Shown piece by piece: positions 19,074-25,991 of a DNA stretch of 63,796 bases (position 1 is its first letter; every line of letters begins with the position of its first letter). A program made the translations under genes and the position numbers. Location: the NCBI RefSeq assembly GCF_003437535.1, contig NZ_QSQT01000024.1:1-63796 (forward strand), written 5' to 3'. Below the pieces are notes generated by a model. The model saw nothing but the letters and a program-made list of their open reading frames with translations, searched no databases and was not told where the DNA came from. This DNA is from Phocaeicola plebeius. Lineage in GTDB: Bacteria > Bacteroidota > Bacteroidia > Bacteroidales > Bacteroidaceae.

Positions 19074-19114
19074 CGATTTTTTCCGTGAATCCCGATTTTC
19101 TCGAAACTTTCTGC

Positions 19115-19122
19115 TATATTTG
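19115..19122 (+). promoter_or_regulatory. -7 box of ispE
   Basis: TATATTTG on the plus strand, 24 bases before ATG 19147. It is only 41 bases from the divergent dnaB box, so the two promoters share a compact region. Confidence 0.65.
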
Positions 19123-19146
19123 AGAAACGAAAAAACAAACGACCTT

Positions 19147-19971
19147 ATGATTACATTTCCAAATGCCAAAATAAACCTTGGCCTGAATATTATTGAAAAA
19201 CGTCCCGACGGTTACCATAACCTGGAAACCATTTTCTACCCCATCCACCTGCAAGACGCACTGGAAGTAACACGAAGAGAAAATAACGATGCTCCTTATA
19301 CGCTTCACGTGAAAGGTACGGCTATCGAGGGTAAGCCGGAAGACAACTTAGTGGTCAGAGCCTACGAATTGCTGAAAAAAGATCATGACATACCGTCCGT
19401 TGACATCCACCTGTTCAAGCACATCCCCACGGGTGCCGGACTGGGAGGCGGTTCGTCCGATTGCGCGTTCATGATTAAGTTGCTGAACGAGAAATTCCGT
19501 CTGGCACTGAGTCTGGAGGAGATGGAAGACTACGCCGCCCGTTTAGGAGCCGATTGTGCTTTCTTCATCCGCAACCAGCCGGTATTTGCCACGGGCATCG
19601 GTAACATATTCGAACCTGTCCGTCTTTCGCTTTCGGGTTATTACCTGGTGCTGGTGAAGCCGGACATCTTCGTATCCACGCGCGACGCTTTCGCACACAT
19701 CACTCCCCGCCGTCCGGAAGTTTCGTTAAAAGACATCATCTGCCAACCGGTAGAGACGTGGAAAGACAATATGAAGAATGATTTTGAGGACAGCGTGTTC
19801 CTGAAATATCCGGAGATTGCGGCCATCAAGGACGAGTTGTATGATCTGGGCGCAGTGTATGCCAGCATGAGCGGATCCGGCTCATCGGTTTACGGCATCT
19901 TCCGCCAGCCGGTAGAACACGTGGACGAGAAATTCGGCGGATGCTTCTGCCGTCAGAGAGAACTGGACTGA
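19147..19971 (+). CDS. ispE: 4-diphosphocytidyl-2-C-methyl-D-erythritol kinase
   Basis: IspE phosphorylates CDP-methylerythritol in the MEP route to isoprenoids. The 274-residue GHMP kinase starts [15 protein letters not shown], with the catalytic Lys/Asp region, and has the nucleotide-binding loop [15 protein letters not shown] and the third motif [11 protein letters not shown]. The open frame extends 29 codons upstream, across the dnaB leader and a TATATTTG promoter box, so ATG 19147 was selected. The gene converges with the AAA-ATPase-like gene, 20 bases away. Confidence 0.95.
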   Translation: MITFPNAKINLGLNIIEKRPDGYHNLETIFYPIHLQDALEVTRRENNDAPYTLHVKGTAIEGKPEDNLVVRAYELLKKDHDIPSVDIHLFKHIPTGAGLGGGSSDCAFMIKLLNEKFRLALSLEEMEDYAARLGADCAFFIRNQPVFATGIGNIFEPVRLSLSGYYLVLVKPDIFVSTRDAFAHITPRRPEVSLKDIICQPVETWKDNMKNDFEDSVFLKYPEIAAIKDELYDLGAVYASMSGSGSSVYGIFRQPVEHVDEKFGGCFCRQRELD

Positions 19972-19991
19972 TTGGAGTCCGGTTCTTTTTC

Positions 19992-21164
19992 TTAACTGAC
20001 AATTTCAAATGCCGAATCAGCTTTTGATGTAGCCGAATAAAAAGGCAAGAGAAACTTGACAAATCCTTCCTCCACTTCCCGATTAGGGAAGCCCAAGGTA
20101 TATGTACGAAAACGCTTGTCGTATCCCTTTATGGTGAGATAGCCACTCTGATATAGAATAGGCACAGGATTCGTCTCCATCGTATCAATACCGCTTAAAG
20201 AGTCAGCGGTAGCAAGTTCTTCCGTCAGACGATGCAAATCATAGTGACTACGTAAAAGTAGTTCCACTAAGAAAGTCGGTGTGCCCGTCTCAAACCAATA
20301 ACTTCCAAATTCCCTACTTTTCAAGGCATTGAGCAGACTGAACGGATTGTAAAGGCCGTCTGCATGACCGGAAAAATGATAACCGTCATACCATTGTCGC
20401 AGGCTTTTACAAGTCTCTTCATACGCCATCTCATTATGTTGCCCCAACACACGGATTCCTTCTTCAAAGTTTTCCAGTAATTCTTGCTCAGTAATACCGC
20501 ACAAATTATTGTAAGCCTGCTGCAAGGAAATGTCTTCCAGATTATTCAAATCGCTGAACACACTTATTTTACTGAACTTTGTCACACCAGTCAACAAAGC
20601 AAAGCGGAGGTATGCATCCATCGACTTCAAAGCTCCATAAAAAGCTTTCAACGTATTACGGTACTCGGTCAACAACGCTTCATTGCCAATAGCCTGGAGC
20701 ATGGGCTTATCGTACTCATCCACCAGCACCACCACATTCTTCCCCGTCTTTTCGGCCGCACGGCGAATCACCCCGTTGAAACGGCGGGCTACTCCTATTT
20801 CACTCTCCGAAGCCCCATAAAGACTTTCCCAGTACTGTAGATTTTCCTCCAGCACATGAATCAACGCTTCCGGTGTATCGTATTTTTGTGCATTCAAATC
20901 CAGATGCAATACAGGATACGTAGTCCATTCCTTTTCCAAAGCTTCCATAGCCAAGCCATGGAAAAGTTCTTTTTTCCCTTGGAAATAAGCCTCCAACGTA
21001 GATATAAGCAGACTTTTCCCAAAGCGTCTCGGACGACTCAGAAAGTAGTATTTACCCGTCTTTACCAACTGATAAATCTGTGCAGTCTTATCGACATAGC
21101 AATAGTCTCCTTTCCGTATCTCTTCAAAACTCTGTATGCCTACCGGATAAATCATGCTCCTCAT
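19992..21164 (-). CDS. AAA-ATPase-like protein lacking its C-terminal nuclease domain
   Basis: The 390-residue protein matches the AAA-ATPase-like family (PF09820): YPVGIQSFEEIRKGDYCYVDKT, the P-loop SRPRRFGKSLL (residues 43-53), Walker B VVLVDEYDKPM and RQWYDGYHF. In the family a PD-(D/E)XK domain of about 120 residues usually follows; here the protein stops just after GFVKFLLPFYSATSKADSAFEIVS, 20 bases from the ispE stop. It is probably a 3'-truncated copy. Such genes are multi-copy in Bacteroidales and often lie in variable regions. The role is unknown. ATG 21155 is an alternative start. Confidence 0.85.
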   Translation of the reverse strand: MRSMIYPVGIQSFEEIRKGDYCYVDKTAQIYQLVKTGKYYFLSRPRRFGKSLLISTLEAYFQGKKELFHGLAMEALEKEWTTYPVLHLDLNAQKYDTPEALIHVLEENLQYWESLYGASESEIGVARRFNGVIRRAAEKTGKNVVVLVDEYDKPMLQAIGNEALLTEYRNTLKAFYGALKSMDAYLRFALLTGVTKFSKISVFSDLNNLEDISLQQAYNNLCGITEQELLENFEEGIRVLGQHNEMAYEETCKSLRQWYDGYHFSGHADGLYNPFSLLNALKSREFGSYWFETGTPTFLVELLLRSHYDLHRLTEELATADSLSGIDTMETNPVPILYQSGYLTIKGYDKRFRTYTLGFPNREVEEGFVKFLLPFYSATSKADSAFEIVS

Positions 21165-21188
21165 TTGAAATGAAATTTACTGTTTCTG

Positions 21189-21196
21189 CAAACTTA
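21189..21196 (-). promoter_or_regulatory. -7 box of the AAA-ATPase-like gene
   Basis: TAAGTTTG on the minus strand, 25 bases before the start. It overlaps the left copy of the imperfect direct repeat described at 21194. Confidence 0.55.
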
Positions 21197-21217
21197 CGCA
21201 AAATCTCTGGAATATCC
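21194..21217 (+). repeat. Left copy of a 24-bp imperfect direct repeat flanking the methyltransferase island
   Basis: TTACGCAAAATCTCTGGAAT followed by ATCC matches 21 of 24 bases of the copy at 25874-25897. The two copies lie in direct orientation on either side of the recombinase/methyltransferase cluster. They may be attachment-like junctions, or parts of a duplicated upstream region. Confidence 0.4.
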
Positions 21218-21279
21218 GTCGAATTGCAGCAGATTAAAACAAAAGTACGGTTTTCCTATCATTACCCGATAATACCACT

Positions 21280-21610
21280 TCAGTAGTCCTGCACATTCAT
21301 ACCACGATCGAACTGATACTACCGGAAGAGCGTAAGAAAGATCAGAAGAAACAGACAGAAGGTAAACACTCCTATTACAAGAAAGTCAAGCGACAAACCG
21401 ATTTTCTATAAGGGAAAATTATATTCGGAAGAACATAAACAAAAGTTCAAGGCTGAAAAAGCAGGTTTCCAAGTTGTAAAAGCCCCGAAAGACAAGTCAA
21501 AACTTGTATTTTGCATCAAAGGAAAACCTATTGGAGAGTGGTTCAATGAACAATCTAATAAATTGTTTTCTTTCGTACGCAGAACACTTGCGCCACTCAA
21601 AAAAGGGTAA
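21280..21610 (+). pseudogene. Frameshifted gene remnant of unknown origin
   Basis: One frame reads to a stop at 21409-21411 (ending EGKHSYYKKVKRQTDFL). A second frame continues with FYKGKLYSEEHKQKFKAEK and ends KLFSFVRRTLAPLKKG at a TAA, 21608-21610. Joined by a frameshift near 21405, they give one coherent basic polypeptide with no start codon in view. The family is not recognised. Its position at the edge of the island suggests debris from an earlier insertion. Confidence 0.4.
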
Positions 21611-21715
21611 GGCTATAAGATCATAAACAATATCAATGAGAGAATAGTAAATCTGTTTTGGACATATCCAAATACAAACTTACCATTCTCCCATAAATAA
21701 AAGTCTCACTCTAAA

Positions 21716-22639
21716 TTACAGTTCCGCTATTCCAAGAAACTTACTCATACGTTCAACACACTTCTTTTTCTGAGTGAGATTAGGATGCACATAAAGATTA
21801 AGTGTTGTCGACACATTAGAATGACCGAGTATTACACTCACAGTTTTATAATCGCATTGACTTTCTATGCACCGAGTTGCAAAAGTGTGCCGAAGTCCGT
21901 GAAATACGATTTGAGGTATGTCAAGACGTTTTAATAATCGGGAAAAATAATCACGATATGAACGAGGCTCTTTAGAATGTTCAGATGAACCGACCACATA
22001 CGGAGAAGCAGAAACTTTCTTGACCGTTTTCAAACATTGAAACAAGTGTTTTGAAATTGGTATATCCCGATATGAGTTCCTTGTCTTTGGCGATGAGTGT
22101 ATCTTCTCTGTGGACTTCAATTCGCAATTGTAAACTCTCCCTACAGTGTGCCTTACTGTGATAATTCGTTGTCTAAAATCCACATCTTGCCATTGTAGTG
22201 CACATACTTCTCCTATTCTCATGCCTGTACAGAGAGCCAATAGCACTCCTATATTCTGTGCTGTCGGTTTTTCAATCAGATGCCGCATTAATATACGTTG
22301 ATGCTTTATTGTCAAGGTAGGCAATCGGGGCAATTCCGTATTTGTAGGATATTCTATTTCCCAGTCTTCAAATGGAAAAATTTTATGTTTTCTCCCGTAT
22401 TTGGCTACTGATTTTAATACGGCTACCATATCCCTTATGGTTTTGCGTGCAAGTCCGCAAGAAAGTTTGTGAATGACAAATTGTTGAACATCATCTTCCG
22501 TAATGATTGTCTTTGTACCAAAATAAGGCAGCAAATGGGTTTGAAGTGTCAGCAAATAAGCGCACATGGTAGAGTGCTTTACAATTGGGCGTTTTGTTTC
22601 ACACCAGCTTTTTGAAATTTCTTGAAATGTTTTCTGCAT
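21716..22639 (-). CDS. Tyrosine recombinase, candidate invertase of the methyltransferase cassettes
   Basis: This is a tyrosine-type site-specific recombinase. In the 317-residue open frame the catalytic set is complete: Arg151 (TGMRIGE), Lys195, His257 and Arg260 (HGLRHTF), His283 (LGHSN) and the nucleophile Tyr293 (LNLYVHP). The N-terminal 110 residues form a SAM-like core-binding domain. Met11 (22639) is the likely start, as the first ten codons read as untranslated leader. It follows the DUF262-HNH gene by 68 bases on the same strand. It could be the integrase of the island or, more interestingly, the enzyme that inverts the cassettes at 24.1-24.5 kb; such recombinases commonly adjoin shufflons in Bacteroidales. 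Confidence 0.9.
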   Translation of the reverse strand: MQKTFQEISKSWCETKRPIVKHSTMCAYLLTLQTHLLPYFGTKTIITEDDVQQFVIHKLSCGLARKTIRDMVAVLKSVAKYGRKHKIFPFEDWEIEYPTNTELPRLPTLTIKHQRILMRHLIEKPTAQNIGVLLALCTGMRIGEVCALQWQDVDFRQRIITVRHTVGRVYNCELKSTEKIHSSPKTRNSYRDIPISKHLFQCLKTVKKVSASPYVVGSSEHSKEPRSYRDYFSRLLKRLDIPQIVFHGLRHTFATRCIESQCDYKTVSVILGHSNVSTTLNLYVHPNLTQKKKCVERMSKFLGIAEL

Positions 22640-22707
22640 ATACAATCTTGAGAAAATTAATAATGTCATAACTCACTCAAAATACGTATATTCTGTAATA
22701 TATCACA

Positions 22708-23880
22708 TTATTTGTTACCTTTTGAACGGTTATGCGTCTTACACAACATTTCGCAATTCTCAATAGACGTAGCACCGCCTCTGCTCCATGCAGTCACATG
22801 GTCGGCATCCATTTCGTTAAGCTTGTAAATCCGTGTCTTGTTAGCATTGTCACCGATGGCACATAGCGGACAGTTGGATATGCCTTTTTCTTTCGCTGCC
22901 TCAGTTTGGCGAGTATATGCCGCACGTTTCGTTGATTCTTCAAACAGACGGATTTGAAGCAAACTTTTATCTTGTTCGCCTCCTAATATATACTCATAGA
23001 TATTGCGTGGGCATTTGATGCTCTCATCTGCTTGTAAGGCCAACACACGTTCCGTTACATGATTTATGCTGTAAGGGGTCTTATGGTAAGTTTCGTAAAG
23101 CCGCCCCCATTCCAGACCACACATATCCCGTTCCACCATAGTGAATGTAGTGGAAACCCAATCTATCACGGAACGGAAATAGTTTTCCAATTCGCCTATG
23201 GATGTATCGCGGCGATGCTGACTCATATAGGTATCTATAGTTATTCCCTTGCTAACACATACCCATTTTAGAGCCTCTGCTAAATATTCCTGACGTTTGA
23301 CATCCCCTTTTACATAATGGCTCCATTTTTGAACTTCTGCATTTTGTGAATTACTGAACACACGCTTCGCCGCCGTAACGAACTCGCCCGAATAAATAGC
23401 ATTACGCAATTCCTGTTCGTTAAGTGGTATGCCCACAATGTTGATGGTCTTGAACCATTCCTTTATTTCCTTTTCTTCGCCCTCACACTCATAAATAAGC
23501 AATGAGGACTGCATTATCTTTTGCTGTAATTCTTTGGGCAGACTCAAAAAATACTGCACATTTCCATCGGCATCCTTTATGGCAAATTTTCCCGTGATGA
23601 ACCTGCCGAAAGAAGTGATGCGCTGCTGTCCGTCAAGTACCTCATACCGTCCGTCACTTGTACGGTTGAAGTATATCAACCCAATGGGATAGCCTTTCAA
23701 CAGCGATTCAATGACGGCTACGTCACGCTTGCCGTCATTGTAGATGTAATGTCGCTGGTATTCCGGCTGGATGGTAAGTCGCCCATCAAGCCCGAATAGT
23801 CCCTTACCTTCCAATTCATTGTATGTAAAACCTTTGCAGACATCTGCAACTGTCCATTCTGTATGTAATGTTGTCTTCAT
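22708..23880 (-). CDS. DUF262 and HNH domain protein, restriction-type nuclease candidate
   Basis: The 390-residue protein has an N-terminal DUF262 (ParB/GmrS-like) domain with the [13 protein letters not shown] motif at residues 80-91. A C-terminal HNH module carries CPLC (337-340), DADH (358-361), Asn375, C376/C380 and HNRSKG (383-388), the layout of a zinc-stabilised beta-beta-alpha metal nuclease. DUF262 proteins use DGQQR for NTP-dependent activity in several anti-phage systems (GmrSD, SspE, BrxU). Its place directly behind an EcoRI-type methyltransferase suggests the nuclease half of a restriction or modification-sensing system. The start is 20 bases from the end of silent cassette 1, so inversion can change its upstream sequence. 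Confidence 0.85.
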   Translation of the reverse strand: MKTTLHTEWTVADVCKGFTYNELEGKGLFGLDGRLTIQPEYQRHYIYNDGKRDVAVIESLLKGYPIGLIYFNRTSDGRYEVLDGQQRITSFGRFITGKFAIKDADGNVQYFLSLPKELQQKIMQSSLLIYECEGEEKEIKEWFKTINIVGIPLNEQELRNAIYSGEFVTAAKRVFSNSQNAEVQKWSHYVKGDVKRQEYLAEALKWVCVSKGITIDTYMSQHRRDTSIGELENYFRSVIDWVSTTFTMVERDMCGLEWGRLYETYHKTPYSINHVTERVLALQADESIKCPRNIYEYILGGEQDKSLLQIRLFEESTKRAAYTRQTEAAKEKGISNCPLCAIGDNANKTRIYKLNEMDADHVTAWSRGGATSIENCEMLCKTHNRSKGNK

Positions 23881-23900
23881 ATGTTTTTTTATTTTTAAGT

Positions 23901-23913
23901 TGAAATCTTAGGT
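23901..23913 (+). repeat. 13-bp partial copy of the inversion repeat (cassette 1)
   Basis: TTGAAATCTTAGG equals bases 2-14 of the 20-bp repeat at 24084 and lies inverted relative to the copy inside the active gene. Beyond base 13 the sequences diverge. Confidence 0.75.
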
Positions 23914-24078
23914 CAGACACAAGGTGATTCAGGTAAAGAGCTTGGATTACGTCCGTATCCTCGTGAATTGAAGAAACTAAATCCCAGTCTGCGGGATGGT
24001 CAGCTCTATTATATGGAAAATGGAATACCTCAAAAACCATACGCACGTGTGCTAATTAGGAGAATTACTAAGCTATGA
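23902..24078 (+). other. Silent C-terminal cassette 1 of the methyltransferase
   Basis: On the plus strand, opposite to the methyltransferase gene, this segment reads [20 protein letters not shown] and continues to QKPYARVLIRRITKL before TGA at 24076-24078, about 59 residues. An in-frame TAA sits two codons before the repeat, so it has no start of its own. Its first residues (EILG) and last block (YARVLIR) match the active C terminus (FEILGIT ... YARVLIRHIGL) in the same frame, while the middle is unrelated. Inversion across the shared 13 bp would attach it to residue 319 of the methyltransferase and give a 378-residue protein. Confidence 0.85.
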
Positions 24079-24083
24079 AGTTC

Positions 24084-24103
24084 TTTGAAATCTTAGGGAT
24101 AAC
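24084..24103 (+). repeat. 20-bp inverted repeat, plus-strand copy (cassette 2)
   Basis: TTTGAAATCTTAGGGATAAC here is exactly the reverse complement of 24454-24473. The repeat is in frame with both coding modules (Phe-Glu-Ile-Leu-Gly-Ile-Thr). The bases on each side differ, so the identity is confined to 20 bp. Confidence 0.95.
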
Positions 24104-24251
24104 TGATAGAGGAAATGAATGGGGGTTAAAAACCAAAGAATATATCATCTCTGACACTCCTAATTGGGCAGATTTGAATCGGAGAGGTGCTATCTGGTAT
24201 AATGGCTCCTTAACCTCAACATATGCTCGATTACTCATTCGCAAATTATAA
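24084..24251 (+). other. Silent C-terminal cassette 2 of the methyltransferase
   Basis: From the repeat onward the plus strand reads FEILGITDRGNEWGLKTKEY and continues to TSTYARLLIRKL, then TAA at 24249-24251, 55 residues. The first seven residues are identical to the active module and the end (YARLLIR) is nearly so; the middle differs. The stop overlaps the convergent stop of the active gene (24246-24248). Inversion between the 20-bp repeats would give a 374-residue methyltransferase with this C terminus. A free ATG at 24075 could in principle start a 58-residue peptide, but this looks accidental. Confidence 0.9.
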
Positions 24252-25430
24252 TCCGATATGCCTGATAAGAACTCTTGCATATACTTGAGTGTAATACTTC
24301 CCATCAACTATATAATAAGTCTCATTCTGAGGAATTTGTGGATGATGCAATACAGCCCCGTCATTGAGCTTTGTTACTTTGCATTTTTTCCCTTGACGGT
24401 CAACTTGGATTTGTTCGGGATAAATTTTAGAAGCACTTCCAAACCATGTCTTTGTTATCCCTAAGATTTCAAATTGCTCCGGACAATATTTGTCCAAAAA
24501 GGAAATGGGAACCCCCATAACGCCATCATAATCTGAGGGAATGGCATCTGTAAAAGGAACTTCTATGGCATCGTAATTATCATAATGATCATAAGAAACT
24601 TTCCCTTTTATCTCTTTGTGCTTTGAAAAACGAAGATTGTCCGCCATGGTCATCAAAGGAAGCGGTTCATGACGCCGCCCATGGTCTATGTTAGTAAACC
24701 ATCGTACGCCTTTTACCCTAATAAACTTTCTCCCATTCTCATCAATTCTCCATCCTGCCGCATTCAAAGGATACTCATCGGGGACTTCAAATTCCCTATC
24801 TCCACTATGAATAGAATATCCCATCCACATTTTATTTTCTTTAATTAAAGGGAAAGTTTCTTTGTATGTTACAGCATTCATATTTCCGATGATAATGAAC
24901 TTTTTATTAGCTGAAACAATCCAAGCTAAAAATTCTCGAAAGAGAGAAAATGGAGGATTAGTAATAATAATATCTGCTTCATCACGTAATTCGGAAACTT
25001 CTTTGCTTCTGAAATCACCATCTCCATTAAGATATTCCCAATGCAAATCATCAATGTTTATTCTTCCATCACCAGATAAGTCTTTATCAAGAATGAATAT
25101 CTTGCCCTTTGTTTGAGCCTTTGAAGGGTCAAATTGTGGAGCATCTGTTTCAAACAAAGTGGGTTCAGACAATAGTCTCATTTTCTTTGCATCTGGTGCA
25201 TAGCTTGTAGAAATCAACTTTTTCAATCCAAGTTCATCGAACTTAGCGGCGAAATAACGGGTAAAGTTACTCCATTCGGGGTCATCGCAAGGTAATAAAA
25301 CAGTCTTTCCCCTAAACACGTTTAGGTCATATTCAAGATATGCATTCATTTCCACTTCAATGTCGTGGAATTGAGTATAGAATTCATCGTTTTTAGCTGC
25401 CTTCGCTTCCTTCAAATTACTATTTGCCAT
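24246..25430 (-). CDS. EcoRI-type adenine-specific DNA methyltransferase with switchable C terminus
   Basis: The 394-residue protein belongs to the EcoRI methylase family (PF13651): the start region KNDEFYTQFHDIEVEMNAYL, the SAM-site segment VLLPCDDPEWSNF (44-56) and catalytic motif IV NPPF at 158-161. It should methylate adenine N6 in a specific DNA site. Residues 320-394 (FEILGITKTW ... YARVLIRHIGL) begin exactly at the 20-bp inverted repeat 24454-24473. Two alternative modules with the same ends but different centres lie silent in inverse orientation at 23902-24251. The variable part is inferred to be the target-recognition region. The small HTH gene is 27 bases upstream and probably controls it; the DUF262-HNH gene follows. 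Confidence 0.9.
   Translation of the reverse strand: MANSNLKEAKAAKNDEFYTQFHDIEVEMNAYLEYDLNVFRGKTVLLPCDDPEWSNFTRYFAAKFDELGLKKLISTSYAPDAKKMRLLSEPTLFETDAPQFDPSKAQTKGKIFILDKDLSGDGRINIDDLHWEYLNGDGDFRSKEVSELRDEADIIITNPPFSLFREFLAWIVSANKKFIIIGNMNAVTYKETFPLIKENKMWMGYSIHSGDREFEVPDEYPLNAAGWRIDENGRKFIRVKGVRWFTNIDHGRRHEPLPLMTMADNLRFSKHKEIKGKVSYDHYDNYDAIEVPFTDAIPSDYDGVMGVPISFLDKYCPEQFEILGITKTWFGSASKIYPEQIQVDRQGKKCKVTKLNDGAVLHHPQIPQNETYYIVDGKYYTQVYARVLIRHIGL
24454..24473 (-). repeat. 20-bp inverted repeat, copy inside the active methyltransferase gene
   Basis: Read on the minus strand this is TTTGAAATCTTAGGGATAAC, encoding Phe320-Glu-Ile-Leu-Gly-Ile-Thr of the methyltransferase. Together with 24084-24103 it bounds a 350-bp invertible segment. 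Confidence 0.95.
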
Positions 25431-25457
25431 CGTTTCTTCTTTTTGTTGTTTACTAAG

Positions 25458-25667
25458 CTATTTATTAATCTTGTTGGGTATTAATAATTCTCTAACATCA
25501 ATATTCAGAATGTCTGCTATTTGATATAAAACAGGAATGGGAGGTTGTACTTTGTTCGTAGCATATAGATTGACCATATTGAAAGTCTTTCCAAGCCTGT
25601 TTGCCAATTCTGTTTGACTAATACCCTTAGCATCTAATACCTCTTTTATTCGGTTCATATATGCCAT
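25458..25667 (-). CDS. Small HTH (XRE/Cro) regulator, restriction-modification controller-like
   Basis: The 69-residue protein is a single helix-turn-helix domain: RIKEVLDAKGISQTELANRL (helices 1-2), the recognition region TFNMVNLYATNKVQPP, and the tail IADILNIDVRELL. Size, composition and position 27 bases upstream of a DNA methyltransferase fit the controller proteins of type II restriction-modification systems. The frame extends 47 codons upstream, but a TACCTTTG box at 25691-25684 lies in the extension. The start is ATG 25667 or, with three residues fewer, 25658. Confidence 0.85.
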   Translation of the reverse strand: MAYMNRIKEVLDAKGISQTELANRLGKTFNMVNLYATNKVQPPIPVLYQIADILNIDVRELLIPNKINK

Positions 25668-25683
25668 TTTTGTCTGAATACGA

Positions 25684-25691
25684 CAAAGGTA
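25684..25691 (-). promoter_or_regulatory. -7 box of the HTH-methyltransferase operon
   Basis: TACCTTTG on the minus strand, 17-26 bases before the two candidate ATGs. It is the only promoter box seen upstream of the methyltransferase and probably drives the whole cluster. Confidence 0.7.
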
Positions 25692-25873
25692 CAAAATTTT
25701 ATTTGGTAATATTGGCTTAGTATTGAAAATTGTATTATTCTTGTAAAACAGAGTTATCGAAACGTAAAGTGACGCAGACCCCAGCAATATGAACAGTTGC
25801 CAAATCATTACCCCAAATCAAGGTAACACTTATAACTCATTTAATTTCAAGTAATTATATTCCTTATACAGAT

Positions 25874-25897
25874 TTACGAAAAATCTCTAGAATAGCC
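25874..25897 (+). repeat. Right copy of the imperfect direct repeat flanking the island
   Basis: TTACGAAAAATCTCTAGAAT followed by AGCC matches 21 of 24 bases of 21194-21217. The surrounding 25692-25991 stretch holds no supported gene; a short plus-strand frame (LRKISRIALQNKEWINNNPI and onward to a TAA at 25977) may be debris. Confidence 0.4.
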
Positions 25898-25991
25898 CTG
25901 CAAAACAAAGAATGGATTAATAACAACCCTATAGAAAAAACATTCGCACATAGTGCCATACGCACCGGTTACCAATAACCGACAGCACACA

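Noticed and set aside
24068..24307. A 79-codon minus-strand frame overlapping cassette 2.
   Set aside because: It is the complement of cassette 2 and the methyltransferase end; the plus-strand reading matches the active C-terminal module and the minus reading matches nothing.
24065..25461. A 12-bp direct repeat TTACTAAGCTAT at 24065-24076 (end of cassette 1) and 25450-25461 (between the HTH and methyltransferase genes), considered as another recombination site.
   Set aside because: A 12-bp match between two places in a 5-kb AT-rich region is expected by chance about once, and it has no reading-frame relationship like the 20-bp repeat.
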